Source: Paenibacillus eucommiae (GTDB lineage Bacteria; Bacillota; Bacilli; Paenibacillales; NBRC-103111). From it: a stretch of DNA of 40,140 bases. The DNA is taken from NCBI RefSeq assembly GCF_017874215.1, contig NZ_JAGGLB010000056.1, positions 1 to 40,140 of the forward strand, in the 5' to 3' direction. The notes beneath the pieces are model-generated. The model worked only from the letters and a program-made list of their open reading frames with translations, made no database searches and had not been told where the DNA came from. The position numbers and the translations under genes are program-made. Positions 33,517 to 40,140 of this stretch are shown in pieces; the first letter of the stretch is position 1; every line of letters starts with the position of its first letter.

Positions 33517-34818
33517 CTATTCTTTCTCCACAAATTCAAACTCAAGCTCGCCGATGCGAATAGTTTGACCGTCCACAGCTCCTAAGCTGCGCAGCTCATG
33601 GTCAATCCCAATATTGCGCAGAATACGAGCGAACCGCTGAATACCATCTGGTGTGCTGAAATTGGTTCTCCTAATCAACTTCTCGATGGATGGGCTATCC
33701 ACAACAAACGTATCGTTCTCACGGCGAATCGTAAAGTTCTGCTCATCCTTTTTCTCAAAGCGGTAAACCTTACGTTCTTCCACCTCGGAAACTTCTTCCA
33801 CTTCAGGCGTATCAGGAATAGCATCCACGAGATCAGCAATTTTGTAGAGCAGTTCCTTTATGCCTCCCCTGGTTAAAGCAGATATCGGATAAATGGTTAA
33901 ATCCCGTTCATCTGCAGCAAGCTTCTCGCGAAATTGCTGCAGATTCTCAGCGGAATCCGGCATGTCCATTTTATTGGCAACGACAATCTGCGGCCGCTGC
34001 TCCAGCTTAGCATTATACAATTTGATTTCCTCGTTAATTTTGAGGAAATCCTCGTAGGGATCCCGTCCATCCGATGCTGACATGTCCACTACATGAACAA
34101 TAAGCCGAGTTCGCTCTACGTGCCGCAGGAATTCATGTCCCAGACCCACACCCTCATGAGCGCCTTCAATTAATCCTGGAAGGTCTGCCATTACAAAGCT
34201 GCGCCCTTCGCTTACATCCACCACTCCAAGATTTGGGGTTAATGTCGTAAAGTGGTAGGCCGCAATTTTAGGCGTTGCAGCGGAAACTACAGACAGCAGT
34301 GTCGATTTGCCGACACTTGGGAATCCGACCAAGCCTACGTCAGCCATCACCTTCAGCTCCAGCACAACCCAGCGCTCTACTCCATCCTCACCGTTCTCTG
34401 CTATTTCAGGAGCTGTGTTTTTGGCCGTTGCAAAGCGTGTATTCCCCCGTCCACCACGTCCGCCGCGGGCAACGACAACTTCCTGCTCGTGGCGCACAAG
34501 ATCGGCAATAATTTCCTGTGTGTCATCATCGAGAATCAAGGTTCCTGGTGGAACGCGGACGATCATATCATCGGCGTTTGCCCCATGCATGCTCTTGTTA
34601 CGACCCTTCTCTCCGCGGTCTGCCTTGAAATGACGCTGGTAGCGAAAGTCCATCAAAGTTCTAAGCCCTTCATCAACGCGGAAAATTACATCCCCGCCCT
34701 TGCCGCCGTCTCCGCCAGCAGGACCTCCCTCCGGAACGTATTTCTCACGCCGGAAAGCAACAATGCCATCCCCGCCGTCTCCACCTTTAACATAAATTTT
34801 CGCTTTATCAACAAACAT
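33517..34818 (-). CDS. obg: GTPase Obg (ObgE)
   Basis: A ribosome-associated essential GTPase that links GTP/ppGpp status to 50S assembly and, in Bacillus, to sporulation. The 433 residues show the glycine-rich Obg domain (1-157, GGDGGDG; GGPAGGDGGKGGD; GGRGGRGNTRFAT), the G domain with G1 GFPSVGKS (165-172), DLPGLIEGAHEGVG (G3) and NKMD (G4), and a C-terminal OCT domain (FTIRRENDTFVV). ATG 34818 is preceded by GAGGTG. It follows spo0B by 12 bases, the same pairing as in B. subtilis. Confidence 0.97.
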   Translation of the reverse strand: MFVDKAKIYVKGGDGGDGIVAFRREKYVPEGGPAGGDGGKGGDVIFRVDEGLRTLMDFRYQRHFKADRGEKGRNKSMHGANADDMIVRVPPGTLILDDDTQEIIADLVRHEQEVVVARGGRGGRGNTRFATAKNTAPEIAENGEDGVERWVVLELKVMADVGLVGFPSVGKSTLLSVVSAATPKIAAYHFTTLTPNLGVVDVSEGRSFVMADLPGLIEGAHEGVGLGHEFLRHVERTRLIVHVVDMSASDGRDPYEDFLKINEEIKLYNAKLEQRPQIVVANKMDMPDSAENLQQFREKLAADERDLTIYPISALTRGGIKELLYKIADLVDAIPDTPEVEEVSEVEERKVYRFEKKDEQNFTIRRENDTFVVDSPSIEKLIRRTNFSTPDGIQRFARILRNIGIDHELRSLGAVDGQTIRIGELEFEFVEKE

Positions 34819-34830
34819 GCTTACACCTCA

Positions 34831-35592
34831 TTATGTACGATACGGCAGCCGCAGAGCGATCACCGCTTCTTTCTCTTGAAAATCGTGCATATTCACAGTA
34901 AATTCACCGGAATCACGAAAAAATCTGTCACGAACAGCAAGCTCCAGCTCTTCCTGACAGTAGGTTCCCTGATAAACAAAATCCAACAGCAAATGATCTT
35001 TACCCACATCGAATTCCAGACTAAGAATTCCCGCTTCATCTGGTTCCTCTGCAGCGTGCTCATTAAATAGCTCCACCGTATCACGCACGAGACGGAATAT
35101 CAGGTCAGCCTGCACAGGCAGCTCCTGCAAGAAAATTTCATGCTCGAGTGCTATTTCAAGCCTGATAGCTTTAGCGTACACTCGAAAAGTCAGAATATAA
35201 GCAACAAGTGAGGGAATGCCCAGCTTAGTTAGAAAGCTTTCCTGCTGCATACTCACTCTTATTTTCTCCATATAGGGTGACAAATTATCATATTTTTTTA
35301 ATTGAATGTAACCAAAAAGCACTTGAATGTCATTCATCCAGTCATGCCTCAGGCGATTGACGATTTGTAGAATATGGTTATCATTATTGCGTTCCAGCTT
35401 GAGTTTTTCCTGCCGTGCCTCTTCCACATACCTGCTTATTTCAATTCTTACAAACACATAGCCGCTTACCATCGTAATGATCGCAAAGCCCGCTCTTACA
35501 GGCCAAGCAGCGGATAATACTGTGATGGATAGCCCAATTAGAAGTAAACCGATTAAATAAATCCGCACCCATTTCGTTCGCTTCATTTCCAT
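34831..35592 (-). CDS. spo0B: Spo0B-type sporulation phosphotransferase with membrane anchor
   Basis: Spo0B relays phosphate from Spo0F to Spo0A in the sporulation phosphorelay. The H-box NRLRHDWMNDIQV (phospho-accepting His83) is clear and is followed by FGYIQLKKYDNL, the Spo0B helical hairpin, then a degenerate ATPase-like C-terminal domain. The 253-residue protein begins with two hydrophobic segments (about 10-30 and 33-50), absent from the 192-residue soluble B. subtilis protein. ATG 35592 has GGAG 6 bases upstream. Position between rpmA and obg matches B. subtilis gene order. Confidence 0.88.
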   Translation of the reverse strand: MEMKRTKWVRIYLIGLLLIGLSITVLSAAWPVRAGFAIITMVSGYVFVRIEISRYVEEARQEKLKLERNNDNHILQIVNRLRHDWMNDIQVLFGYIQLKKYDNLSPYMEKIRVSMQQESFLTKLGIPSLVAYILTFRVYAKAIRLEIALEHEIFLQELPVQADLIFRLVRDTVELFNEHAAEEPDEAGILSLEFDVGKDHLLLDFVYQGTYCQEELELAVRDRFFRDSGEFTVNMHDFQEKEAVIALRLPYRT

Positions 35593-35727
35593 ATTCGCTC
35601 CGTTTCAGCAACATACACGCCATATTTCAGTATAGCATGTCAGCTGGAAAAGATCACCATTTAATTACTTACTCATAAGAATGCCTTTAAACAAATTTAC
35701 GATATATGAAGTTATAAAAAAATGATG

Positions 35728-35761
35728 AAAAAAATCCCGGCGAGCTTATCGTTCGCCGGGA
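35728..35761 (-). terminator. Intrinsic terminator after rpmA
   Basis: Minus-strand TCCCGGCGA (35753-35761) pairs with TCGCCGGGA (35735-35743), followed by T7 (35728-35734). Confidence 0.95.
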
Positions 35762-35771
35762 AGGTTTGATC

Positions 35772-36083
35772 TTATACTTCAACAGTAGCGGCAACAGGAG
35801 CTGCTGCAACCGGGTACACGCTCACTTTCTTACGATCGCGACCCCAACGTTCGAACTTCACTACGCCTTCAACTAAAGCGAACAGTGTATCGTCCGAGCC
35901 AATACCAACATTGTTGCCCGGGTGAATCTTAGTTCCACGCTGGCGCACCAATATGCTGCCAGCTGTAACGCCTTGACCGTCAGCACGCTTTACGCCGAGA
36001 CGTTTGGCCATACTGTCGCGACCGTTTCTTGTGGAACCCACTCCCTTTTTGGAAGCGAATAACTGAAGATCTAATTTCAACAT
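35772..36083 (-). CDS. rpmA: 50S ribosomal protein L27
   Basis: L27 lies near the peptidyl transferase centre. From ATG 36083 (AAAGGAGG upstream) the 103-residue protein starts MLKLDLQLFASKKG, the Firmicute-type N-terminal extension that the protease Prp removes after LQLF, exposing ASKKGVGST. The core RNGRDSMAKRLGVKRADGQ and RQRGTKIHPGNNVGIG is standard; the C-terminal tail PVAAAPVAATVEV is Ala/Val-rich and longer than usual. An upstream in-frame ATG at 36116 lies inside prp and has no ribosome binding site. Confidence 0.97.
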   Translation of the reverse strand: MLKLDLQLFASKKGVGSTRNGRDSMAKRLGVKRADGQGVTAGSILVRQRGTKIHPGNNVGIGSDDTLFALVEGVVKFERWGRDRKKVSVYPVAAAPVAATVEV

Positions 36084-36087
36084 GGTG

Positions 36088-36441
36088 TCATCCTCCTTTA
36101 CTGTAAATTGTTTCAAGCGTTATATAGTCACTGTACGATTCATGTATGGTTTGCAGCATGATTACCATCGATTCTAACAGCAATTGAACCTGGCTTGCCT
36201 TCGTAGGATCGGAAACTGGCCATTCCTGAAATGTAACATCCAGAAGTCCCTTCTCCATCTCCGTAATCGGCAGCAGACCTGTCAATGTTTCTATCGAATT
36301 GACTGTACCGACGGTAATCGCCGATACTGCGGCGCAGACTAAATCTTTGCCGGGCACATCATACTCTGCGTGTCCTTCCACAATAAAAGCCTTGACACTA
36401 TGGTCAACAGGCGATACTCGCTCTAAGGTTACGTAAATCAT
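36088..36441 (-). CDS. prp: Ribosomal-processing cysteine protease Prp
   Basis: Prp (YsxB) trims the N-terminal extension of L27 in Firmicutes. The 117-residue protein has the catalytic His24 in VEGHAEY and Cys36 in KDLVCAAVSA, then GTVNSIETLTG. It sits between rplU and rpmA, as in all Firmicutes with extended L27, four bases before the rpmA start, so the processing enzyme and its substrate are made from one transcript. Confidence 0.95.
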   Translation of the reverse strand: MIYVTLERVSPVDHSVKAFIVEGHAEYDVPGKDLVCAAVSAITVGTVNSIETLTGLLPITEMEKGLLDVTFQEWPVSDPTKASQVQLLLESMVIMLQTIHESYSDYITLETIYSKGG

Positions 36442-36452
36442 AGCGACGCCTC

Positions 36453-36764
36453 TTAAGCTTGAATTTTCTCAACAACAACCTTCGTATACGGTTGACGATG
36501 ACCTTGCTTTTTACGGTAGTTCTTCTTAGGCTTGTACTTGTAAACGATGATTTTTGCGTCTTTACCGTGTTTTTCTACCTTTGCGGAAACCGAAGCTCCA
36601 GCAATCAAAGGGGAACCAAACACCAAACCATTATCATTGGATACAGCAAGCACGCTGTCGAACGAAACGACGTCACCTTCAGCAGCATTCAATTTTTCGA
36701 TGTAAAGCACATCGCCTTCTTGAACCTTGTACTGTTTTCCACCTGTTTCAATAATTGCGTACAT
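36453..36764 (-). CDS. rplU: 50S ribosomal protein L21
   Basis: L21 binds 23S rRNA in the large subunit. The 103-residue protein begins MYAIIETGGKQYKVQEGD and ends with the conserved KPKKNYRKKQGHRQPYT segment in which RNA-binding basic residues cluster. ATG 36764 follows AGGAGGTG. It leads the rplU-prp-rpmA transcript, with its own promoter and leader. Confidence 0.97.
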   Translation of the reverse strand: MYAIIETGGKQYKVQEGDVLYIEKLNAAEGDVVSFDSVLAVSNDNGLVFGSPLIAGASVSAKVEKHGKDAKIIVYKYKPKKNYRKKQGHRQPYTKVVVEKIQA

Positions 36765-36879
36765 GTTACTAACACCTCCTCATGTCTCAGACTCGCCTAG
36801 TCCAGGTGACGCATGCTTATCAAGCATATCGTACTTAAACCCGATTCGAGCGGTTACAGCATGCTTAGACCAACACACT
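36765..36879 (-). ncRNA. Probable ribosomal protein L21 leader
   Basis: The 115-base rplU leader contains AACCGCTCGAATCGGGTT (hairpin), GACTAGGCGAGTC (hairpin) and ends ACATGAGGAGGTG before the start. Firmicutes carry a conserved L21 leader in this position, thought to be an autoregulatory binding site. Match to that family is from position and general appearance, not from an alignment. Confidence 0.55.
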
Positions 36880-36885
36880 TCGAAC

Positions 36886-36915
36886 ATTATAGCATAGAAA
36901 CAAATCATGTTGCAA
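36886..36915 (-). promoter_or_regulatory. Sigma-A promoter of rplU-prp-rpmA
   Basis: Minus-strand TTGCAA (36910-36915), 18-base spacer, TATAAT (36886-36891), starting 33 bases after the rng stop. Confidence 0.7.
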
Positions 36916-36948
36916 TTAAATCTTCAACTTTATTTCTAATTCATGCAA

Positions 36949-38112
36949 TCATTTGCGCTTGCGGGTCATTTCCAGCAGTCCCAGCTTCGTCCAGCCGACC
37001 ACTATTGTTCTGGAACGGTCCTTACGGACAGTTTGAGTAACAATGTCAAGAACGGTGCTGCGGTTCTGTTCAACATTCATATCTATAAAATCGACGATAA
37101 TAATACCACGCACATTACGAAGCCTAAGTATTCTGGGAATTTCCTTCGCTGCTTCACAGTTAATTTCGAAAACAGTTTGCTCCAGATCTATGGATCCCGT
37201 GTATTTCCCTGTATTTACATCAATTACAGTCAGTGCTTCCGTATGGTCGATAATCAAATATCCTCCGCTTGGCAGCCATATTTTACGCTTTATACTGCGG
37301 CTTAGCTCCTCTGAAATACCGAATTGTTCAAATATCGGCACCCGCCGATCGTAGAAGGAGATTCTCCCGTTCCACCCTGGATTTCTTTTGTGAAGCAAGC
37401 TGCGCATCTCTTCGTAAATGCTTGGGGCATCAATCCAAATCTCTTCAATCCCCCCAGTTATAACATCCCTTACAAGCCGTGGCAGCAAATCAAGATCGCA
37501 GTAAAGCGTAGCTGGAGCTTCAGAGGTATTCCATTTACTTTCTATCAATTGCCATTGTTCGCGCAAGTCCTGAAGATCCTGCCAAATGACTTCCTCCGTC
37601 TGGCCAGCAGCTCCCGTTCTGGCAATAACGCCCTCACCCGGCAGAAGAAAGCCCTCCATAATCTGTTTTAACCGCTGCCGCTCGGAATCATCTTCAATTT
37701 TTCGGGAAATGGCAATATAATCGGCCCCTGGCATATACACAATCCATCTTCCAGGAATCGAATAATGTGTCGTTACTCTTGCGCCCTTTGTTCGTTCAGC
37801 TTCCTTCGATACTTGAACCATAACCATTTGTCCCGCGGCAACCAGCTCCGTAATAGGGGGTTTAATCTTGGGCTGCTTGTCCACATGAACAGGAAGCAGA
37901 TCATCGATATAAAGAAATGCATTCTTTTCAAGTCCGATATCCACAAATGCAGCCTGCATACCCGGGAGTACATTGACTATTCTACCCGCATACATACTTC
38001 CTGCTTTCTGCTTATCAATTGGATATTGCGAATCCATCTCAACAAGTCGGTTATCCTCCAGCAAGGCCGCTTGGACAAGCTCCGGCGTGCAATGTACGAT
38101 CAGCTGTTTCAT
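36949..38112 (-). CDS. rng: Ribonuclease E/G family protein, short C-terminus
   Basis: An RNase E/G-type endoribonuclease. Visible: an embedded S1 domain (about 38-115, YAGRIVNVLPGMQAAFVDIG), the 5'-sensor/RNase H-like region, and the DNase I-like catalytic region with the two metal-binding Asp residues Asp298 (TVIDVN) and Asp341 (IVDFIDM). The protein ends at residue 387 just after GLLEMTRKRK. Typical RNase G continues about 80-100 residues and holds the CPxCxGxG zinc-link; no such sequence follows the stop in any frame before the rplU promoter. Activity is plausible but oligomerisation may differ. It is 20 bases downstream of spoIVFB. Confidence 0.88.
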   Translation of the reverse strand: MKQLIVHCTPELVQAALLEDNRLVEMDSQYPIDKQKAGSMYAGRIVNVLPGMQAAFVDIGLEKNAFLYIDDLLPVHVDKQPKIKPPITELVAAGQMVMVQVSKEAERTKGARVTTHYSIPGRWIVYMPGADYIAISRKIEDDSERQRLKQIMEGFLLPGEGVIARTGAAGQTEEVIWQDLQDLREQWQLIESKWNTSEAPATLYCDLDLLPRLVRDVITGGIEEIWIDAPSIYEEMRSLLHKRNPGWNGRISFYDRRVPIFEQFGISEELSRSIKRKIWLPSGGYLIIDHTEALTVIDVNTGKYTGSIDLEQTVFEINCEAAKEIPRILRLRNVRGIIIVDFIDMNVEQNRSTVLDIVTQTVRKDRSRTIVVGWTKLGLLEMTRKRK

Positions 38113-38132
38113 GCTATCACCTCAAGGCTATT

Positions 38133-39008
38133 TTACATGAAAAGCTCGGAAACTGCACACCCCGGCTTTTTTTCCTCCAAATAACCTGTTATCAGGCGCT
38201 GCTCAGGAAGTACCCGCTGAATGCTCCCTTTGTCATTTACAATATAAATCAAATGGTATTTTTCCCGCATTAACAATTTCAAAATATCGGATATCTTGCG
38301 CTGCTTGTTCACTACTATAGGCTGTGCAAGCGCTCCTCTCAATAGCAGGCGGCTTACTTTATCCCCCCGATTCATTAAGAATCGCAGGAAGTGATAGGGT
38401 AGCTGCTTATAAGAGTACCAATTTGAAATTAGCAAAAACAAGCCTATTACGAATAAATTTAGAGATAGCTGGCCTGTCAATAATTGAAATAACGTAAAGC
38501 CAATAAGTACAGCGCCAAAAAATAAACTAGTCCAAGTAGTAAGCCACAGAGCGCGATGGTACGGCAATATATAGCCAAGCAAACACTGCAGCACCCGTCC
38601 TCCATCAAGCGGCAGCACCGGAAGCAAATTGAATAAACCAATCATCAGATTCGCTTCTATGAAATAATCCCACCATTCATGATTTGAGCCCTGCAAAGTT
38701 TTCATTATGATTGCAAAAATAATCATCCACGCATGCTGCAAGGGACCAGCAAGCGTCACGATCAGTTCCTCATGCGTGGGAACCGCAGCAAGCTCGTCTA
38801 CGACAGCAACGCCGCCAAAAGGCAGCAACTGCACCTCCCTTACACGCCATCCGAAGCCTTTGGCAGCAACTACATGGCCCATCTCATGAATGCTTACTAT
38901 GCAGATCAGGGTGAGCGCCTCCAGTAAAAATCCGCTGAATATCGAGGCAATTATCATTAAGGTCAATAACGGATGAAAGCGATAATGAGTACCCCGCCAT
39001 TTAATCAA
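38133..39008 (-). CDS. spoIVFB: SpoIVFB-like M50 site-2 protease
   Basis: An intramembrane zinc metalloprotease; in B. subtilis SpoIVFB activates pro-sigma-K in the mother cell. The zinc motif HEMGH (41-45) lies in a membrane helix and the second metal ligand Asp135 is in NLLPVLPLDGGR. About five to six membrane segments are followed by a C-terminal cytoplasmic domain with CBS-like character (ISDILKLLMREKYHLIYIVND). The start overlaps the SpoIVFA-like gene by 8 bases, indicating coupled translation. The genomic position upstream of rplU matches spoIVFB of Bacillus. Confidence 0.92.
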   Translation of the reverse strand: MIKWRGTHYRFHPLLTLMIIASIFSGFLLEALTLICIVSIHEMGHVVAAKGFGWRVREVQLLPFGGVAVVDELAAVPTHEELIVTLAGPLQHAWMIIFAIIMKTLQGSNHEWWDYFIEANLMIGLFNLLPVLPLDGGRVLQCLLGYILPYHRALWLTTWTSLFFGAVLIGFTLFQLLTGQLSLNLFVIGLFLLISNWYSYKQLPYHFLRFLMNRGDKVSRLLLRGALAQPIVVNKQRKISDILKLLMREKYHLIYIVNDKGSIQRVLPEQRLITGYLEEKKPGCAVSELFM

Positions 39009-39840
39009 AAGAAATCACATCCGTCGGGTTAATAAAATGGCCGTCCTTGGATACTGCAAACCACAAGCTGCCCGTTGAATCTTCGCCTGGCAGTACCTTG
39101 CCGATCGGTTCTCCGCCTTTGATCCAATCGTTGACCTCCACGCGCTTTTCACCAAGCCCGCCATACAAAGACTGGATACCTCCAGGATGACGAATAATTA
39201 CAGTAAGTCCTGTATCCTCTTTGATTCCTGAAAAAATGACCTGTCCGGTATCCAAAGCATAGACAGGATCTTCCGGGCGAGTTTGCAGCCTCAATCCGGC
39301 ATGCTCAGCATCGAACAATGAGCTGATCTTGCCTTGTGCGGGAATAAAATATGTCCGATTCTCCGTACTTACTTTTATCGAAGCATTATCCCCCCGATCA
39401 CGAAAGCTGGGAATAAAAGACGGAGATCCATCCAAATACTTCTCATACCATGTTGAGACGGCATTGAAATCCATGGACTGGGTCAATGCGGCAACCACCA
39501 ATTGACGCCCTCGATCTGCCCAAGGCTGCTGAATATGAAACATACCCCATATTAAAGCAAATATCACGGCGCTTATGAACAGCTTGGTCCAGATGGACAT
39601 AAGAGAAGGCGGTGAAAGCCACGAGCTGCCACCATTATCGGCAGGCCTGCCGTTTAACGTGCGATCATATTTATATTTTTGGCGCCATGCAAATTCCGGG
39701 TCCTCCATCTTGCGAGCCCATCTCGGATCTTCCAGCAGCCGTCTCTGCTGCCATGGAGCTTCTACATGATTGTCAGGCAGTGCTTCATTGTGCTCGCGCA
39801 CCCACTCCGTCCCCAGTTGTTTCTTATCTTTGAGATCCAT
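39001..39840 (-). CDS. spoIVFA: SpoIVFA-like M23-family regulator
   Basis: SpoIVFA holds SpoIVFB inactive in the outer forespore membrane until SpoIVB cleaves it. The 279-residue protein has a charged N-terminal region (1-80), one membrane helix (about 83-102) and a C-terminal LytM/M23 fold (GKISSLFDAEHAG; VIIRHPGGIQSLYGGL; ISFD end). The first motif has HAGLR in place of HxGxD and the last has YGG in place of YxHL, so zinc-ligand residues are missing and it is probably not a peptidase. ATG 39840 has GAGGAGG upstream. Its pairing with spoIVFB fixes the assignment. Confidence 0.88.
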   Translation of the reverse strand: MDLKDKKQLGTEWVREHNEALPDNHVEAPWQQRRLLEDPRWARKMEDPEFAWRQKYKYDRTLNGRPADNGGSSWLSPPSLMSIWTKLFISAVIFALIWGMFHIQQPWADRGRQLVVAALTQSMDFNAVSTWYEKYLDGSPSFIPSFRDRGDNASIKVSTENRTYFIPAQGKISSLFDAEHAGLRLQTRPEDPVYALDTGQVIFSGIKEDTGLTVIIRHPGGIQSLYGGLGEKRVEVNDWIKGGEPIGKVLPGEDSTGSLWFAVSKDGHFINPTDVISFD

Positions 39841-39989
39841 GAAAGACCCTCCTCAGAGTTGTGCTCTAGCAAGACAAGCCTAGCTAACAAGATGTACGCT
39901 TGCTCCCGCAAGTCAGCCATTGCTTAGACAGCTTGTTTACTCTCATAGTATGAGCGCTCAAAGATGATTAGTACCGAAAACCGCCTGGC

Positions 39990-40140
39990 GGCGTCCTTTG
40001 AGGAGCGTGTTCGTAACGTGGGTGCGTTGCGGAGGGAATGGCTGCGGGCTCCAGCCGCTGTTAAAGATTTGTTCCCTTAAGTGGTATCGATGAAGAGGTA
40101 GGAACAAATCTTTAAAGGCGGACGCTACCGCTCTTCCTCC
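39990..40140 (+). repeat. Dispersed long-hairpin element, copy 2 (cut by window end)
   Basis: It shares GGCGTCCTTTGAGG, the outer left arm GAGGGAATGGCTGCGGGC (40033-40050; one base different from copy 1), and the perfect inner stem TTAAAGATTTGTTCC (40061-40075 with 40101-40115). The outer right arm would lie past the window. The preceding 39841-39989 stretch, upstream of spoIVFA, has no other feature I can support. Confidence 0.85.

Overview
The window looks like a chromosomal segment of a Paenibacillus-type, endospore-forming Firmicute. The evidence is the gene order (recJ-apt-rel-dtd; secDF-comN; yajC-tgt-queA; ruvCAB-bofC; spoIVFAB-rng-rplU-prp-rpmA-spo0B-obg), the many sporulation genes (spoVB, a SpoIID-like gene, bofC, safA, spo0B, spoIVFA/B), strong AGGAGG ribosome binding sites, and frequent GTG/TTG starts. 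Nearly everything is conserved housekeeping or sporulation DNA. There is no prophage, CRISPR array, tRNA or rRNA. Accessory material is limited to a group II intron, two copies of a dispersed hairpin element, and a cluster of palindromes.

Layout: 1-1736 is the 5' part of a minus-strand group II intron with its reverse transcriptase/maturase, cut by the window edge and placed just downstream of an intrinsic terminator. 1788-8809 (minus) holds a 57-codon small ORF, dtd, rel, apt, recJ and a cation diffusion facilitator. 8881-11505 (minus) holds secF, secD and comN. 11666-15504 is mixed-strand membrane genes (spoVB, DUF421, TIGR04086, PAP2). 15572-20317 (minus) is yajC-tgt-queA-spoIID-like, and 20445-22591 (minus) is ruvB-ruvA-ruvC. 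22710-26227 has bofC, a tiny membrane peptide, an ECF sigma factor behind a potentially structured leader, and a Met-rich SafA-like coat protein. 26441-31110 (minus) is an amino-acid operon read as pheB-hom-small ORF-thrB-pheA-ilvE, with a good promoter upstream and a terminator at its end. A NUDIX gene follows, then about 660 bp without a gene but full of inverted repeats, then an NlpC/P60 endopeptidase. 33517-39840 (minus) is obg-spo0B, rplU-prp-rpmA, and spoIVFA-spoIVFB-rng. The last 300 bp contain a second, truncated copy of the dispersed hairpin element.

Functionally, rel (ppGpp), apt (purine salvage), obg (GTPase) and spo0B (phosphorelay) connect nutrient and GTP status to sporulation. 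spoIVFA/B, bofC, spoVB and safA act later in the sporulating cell. secDF and yajC serve protein export, ruvABC and recJ serve recombination, and tgt/queA make queuosine tRNA. The items most worth a second look are the sigma-factor leader RNA, the apparently orphan sigma factor with a hydrophobic tail, the dispersed hairpin repeats and adjacent TTAACGATG palindromes, two unannotatable small ORFs with good translation signals, and an RNase E/G protein lacking its usual C-terminal zinc-link region.
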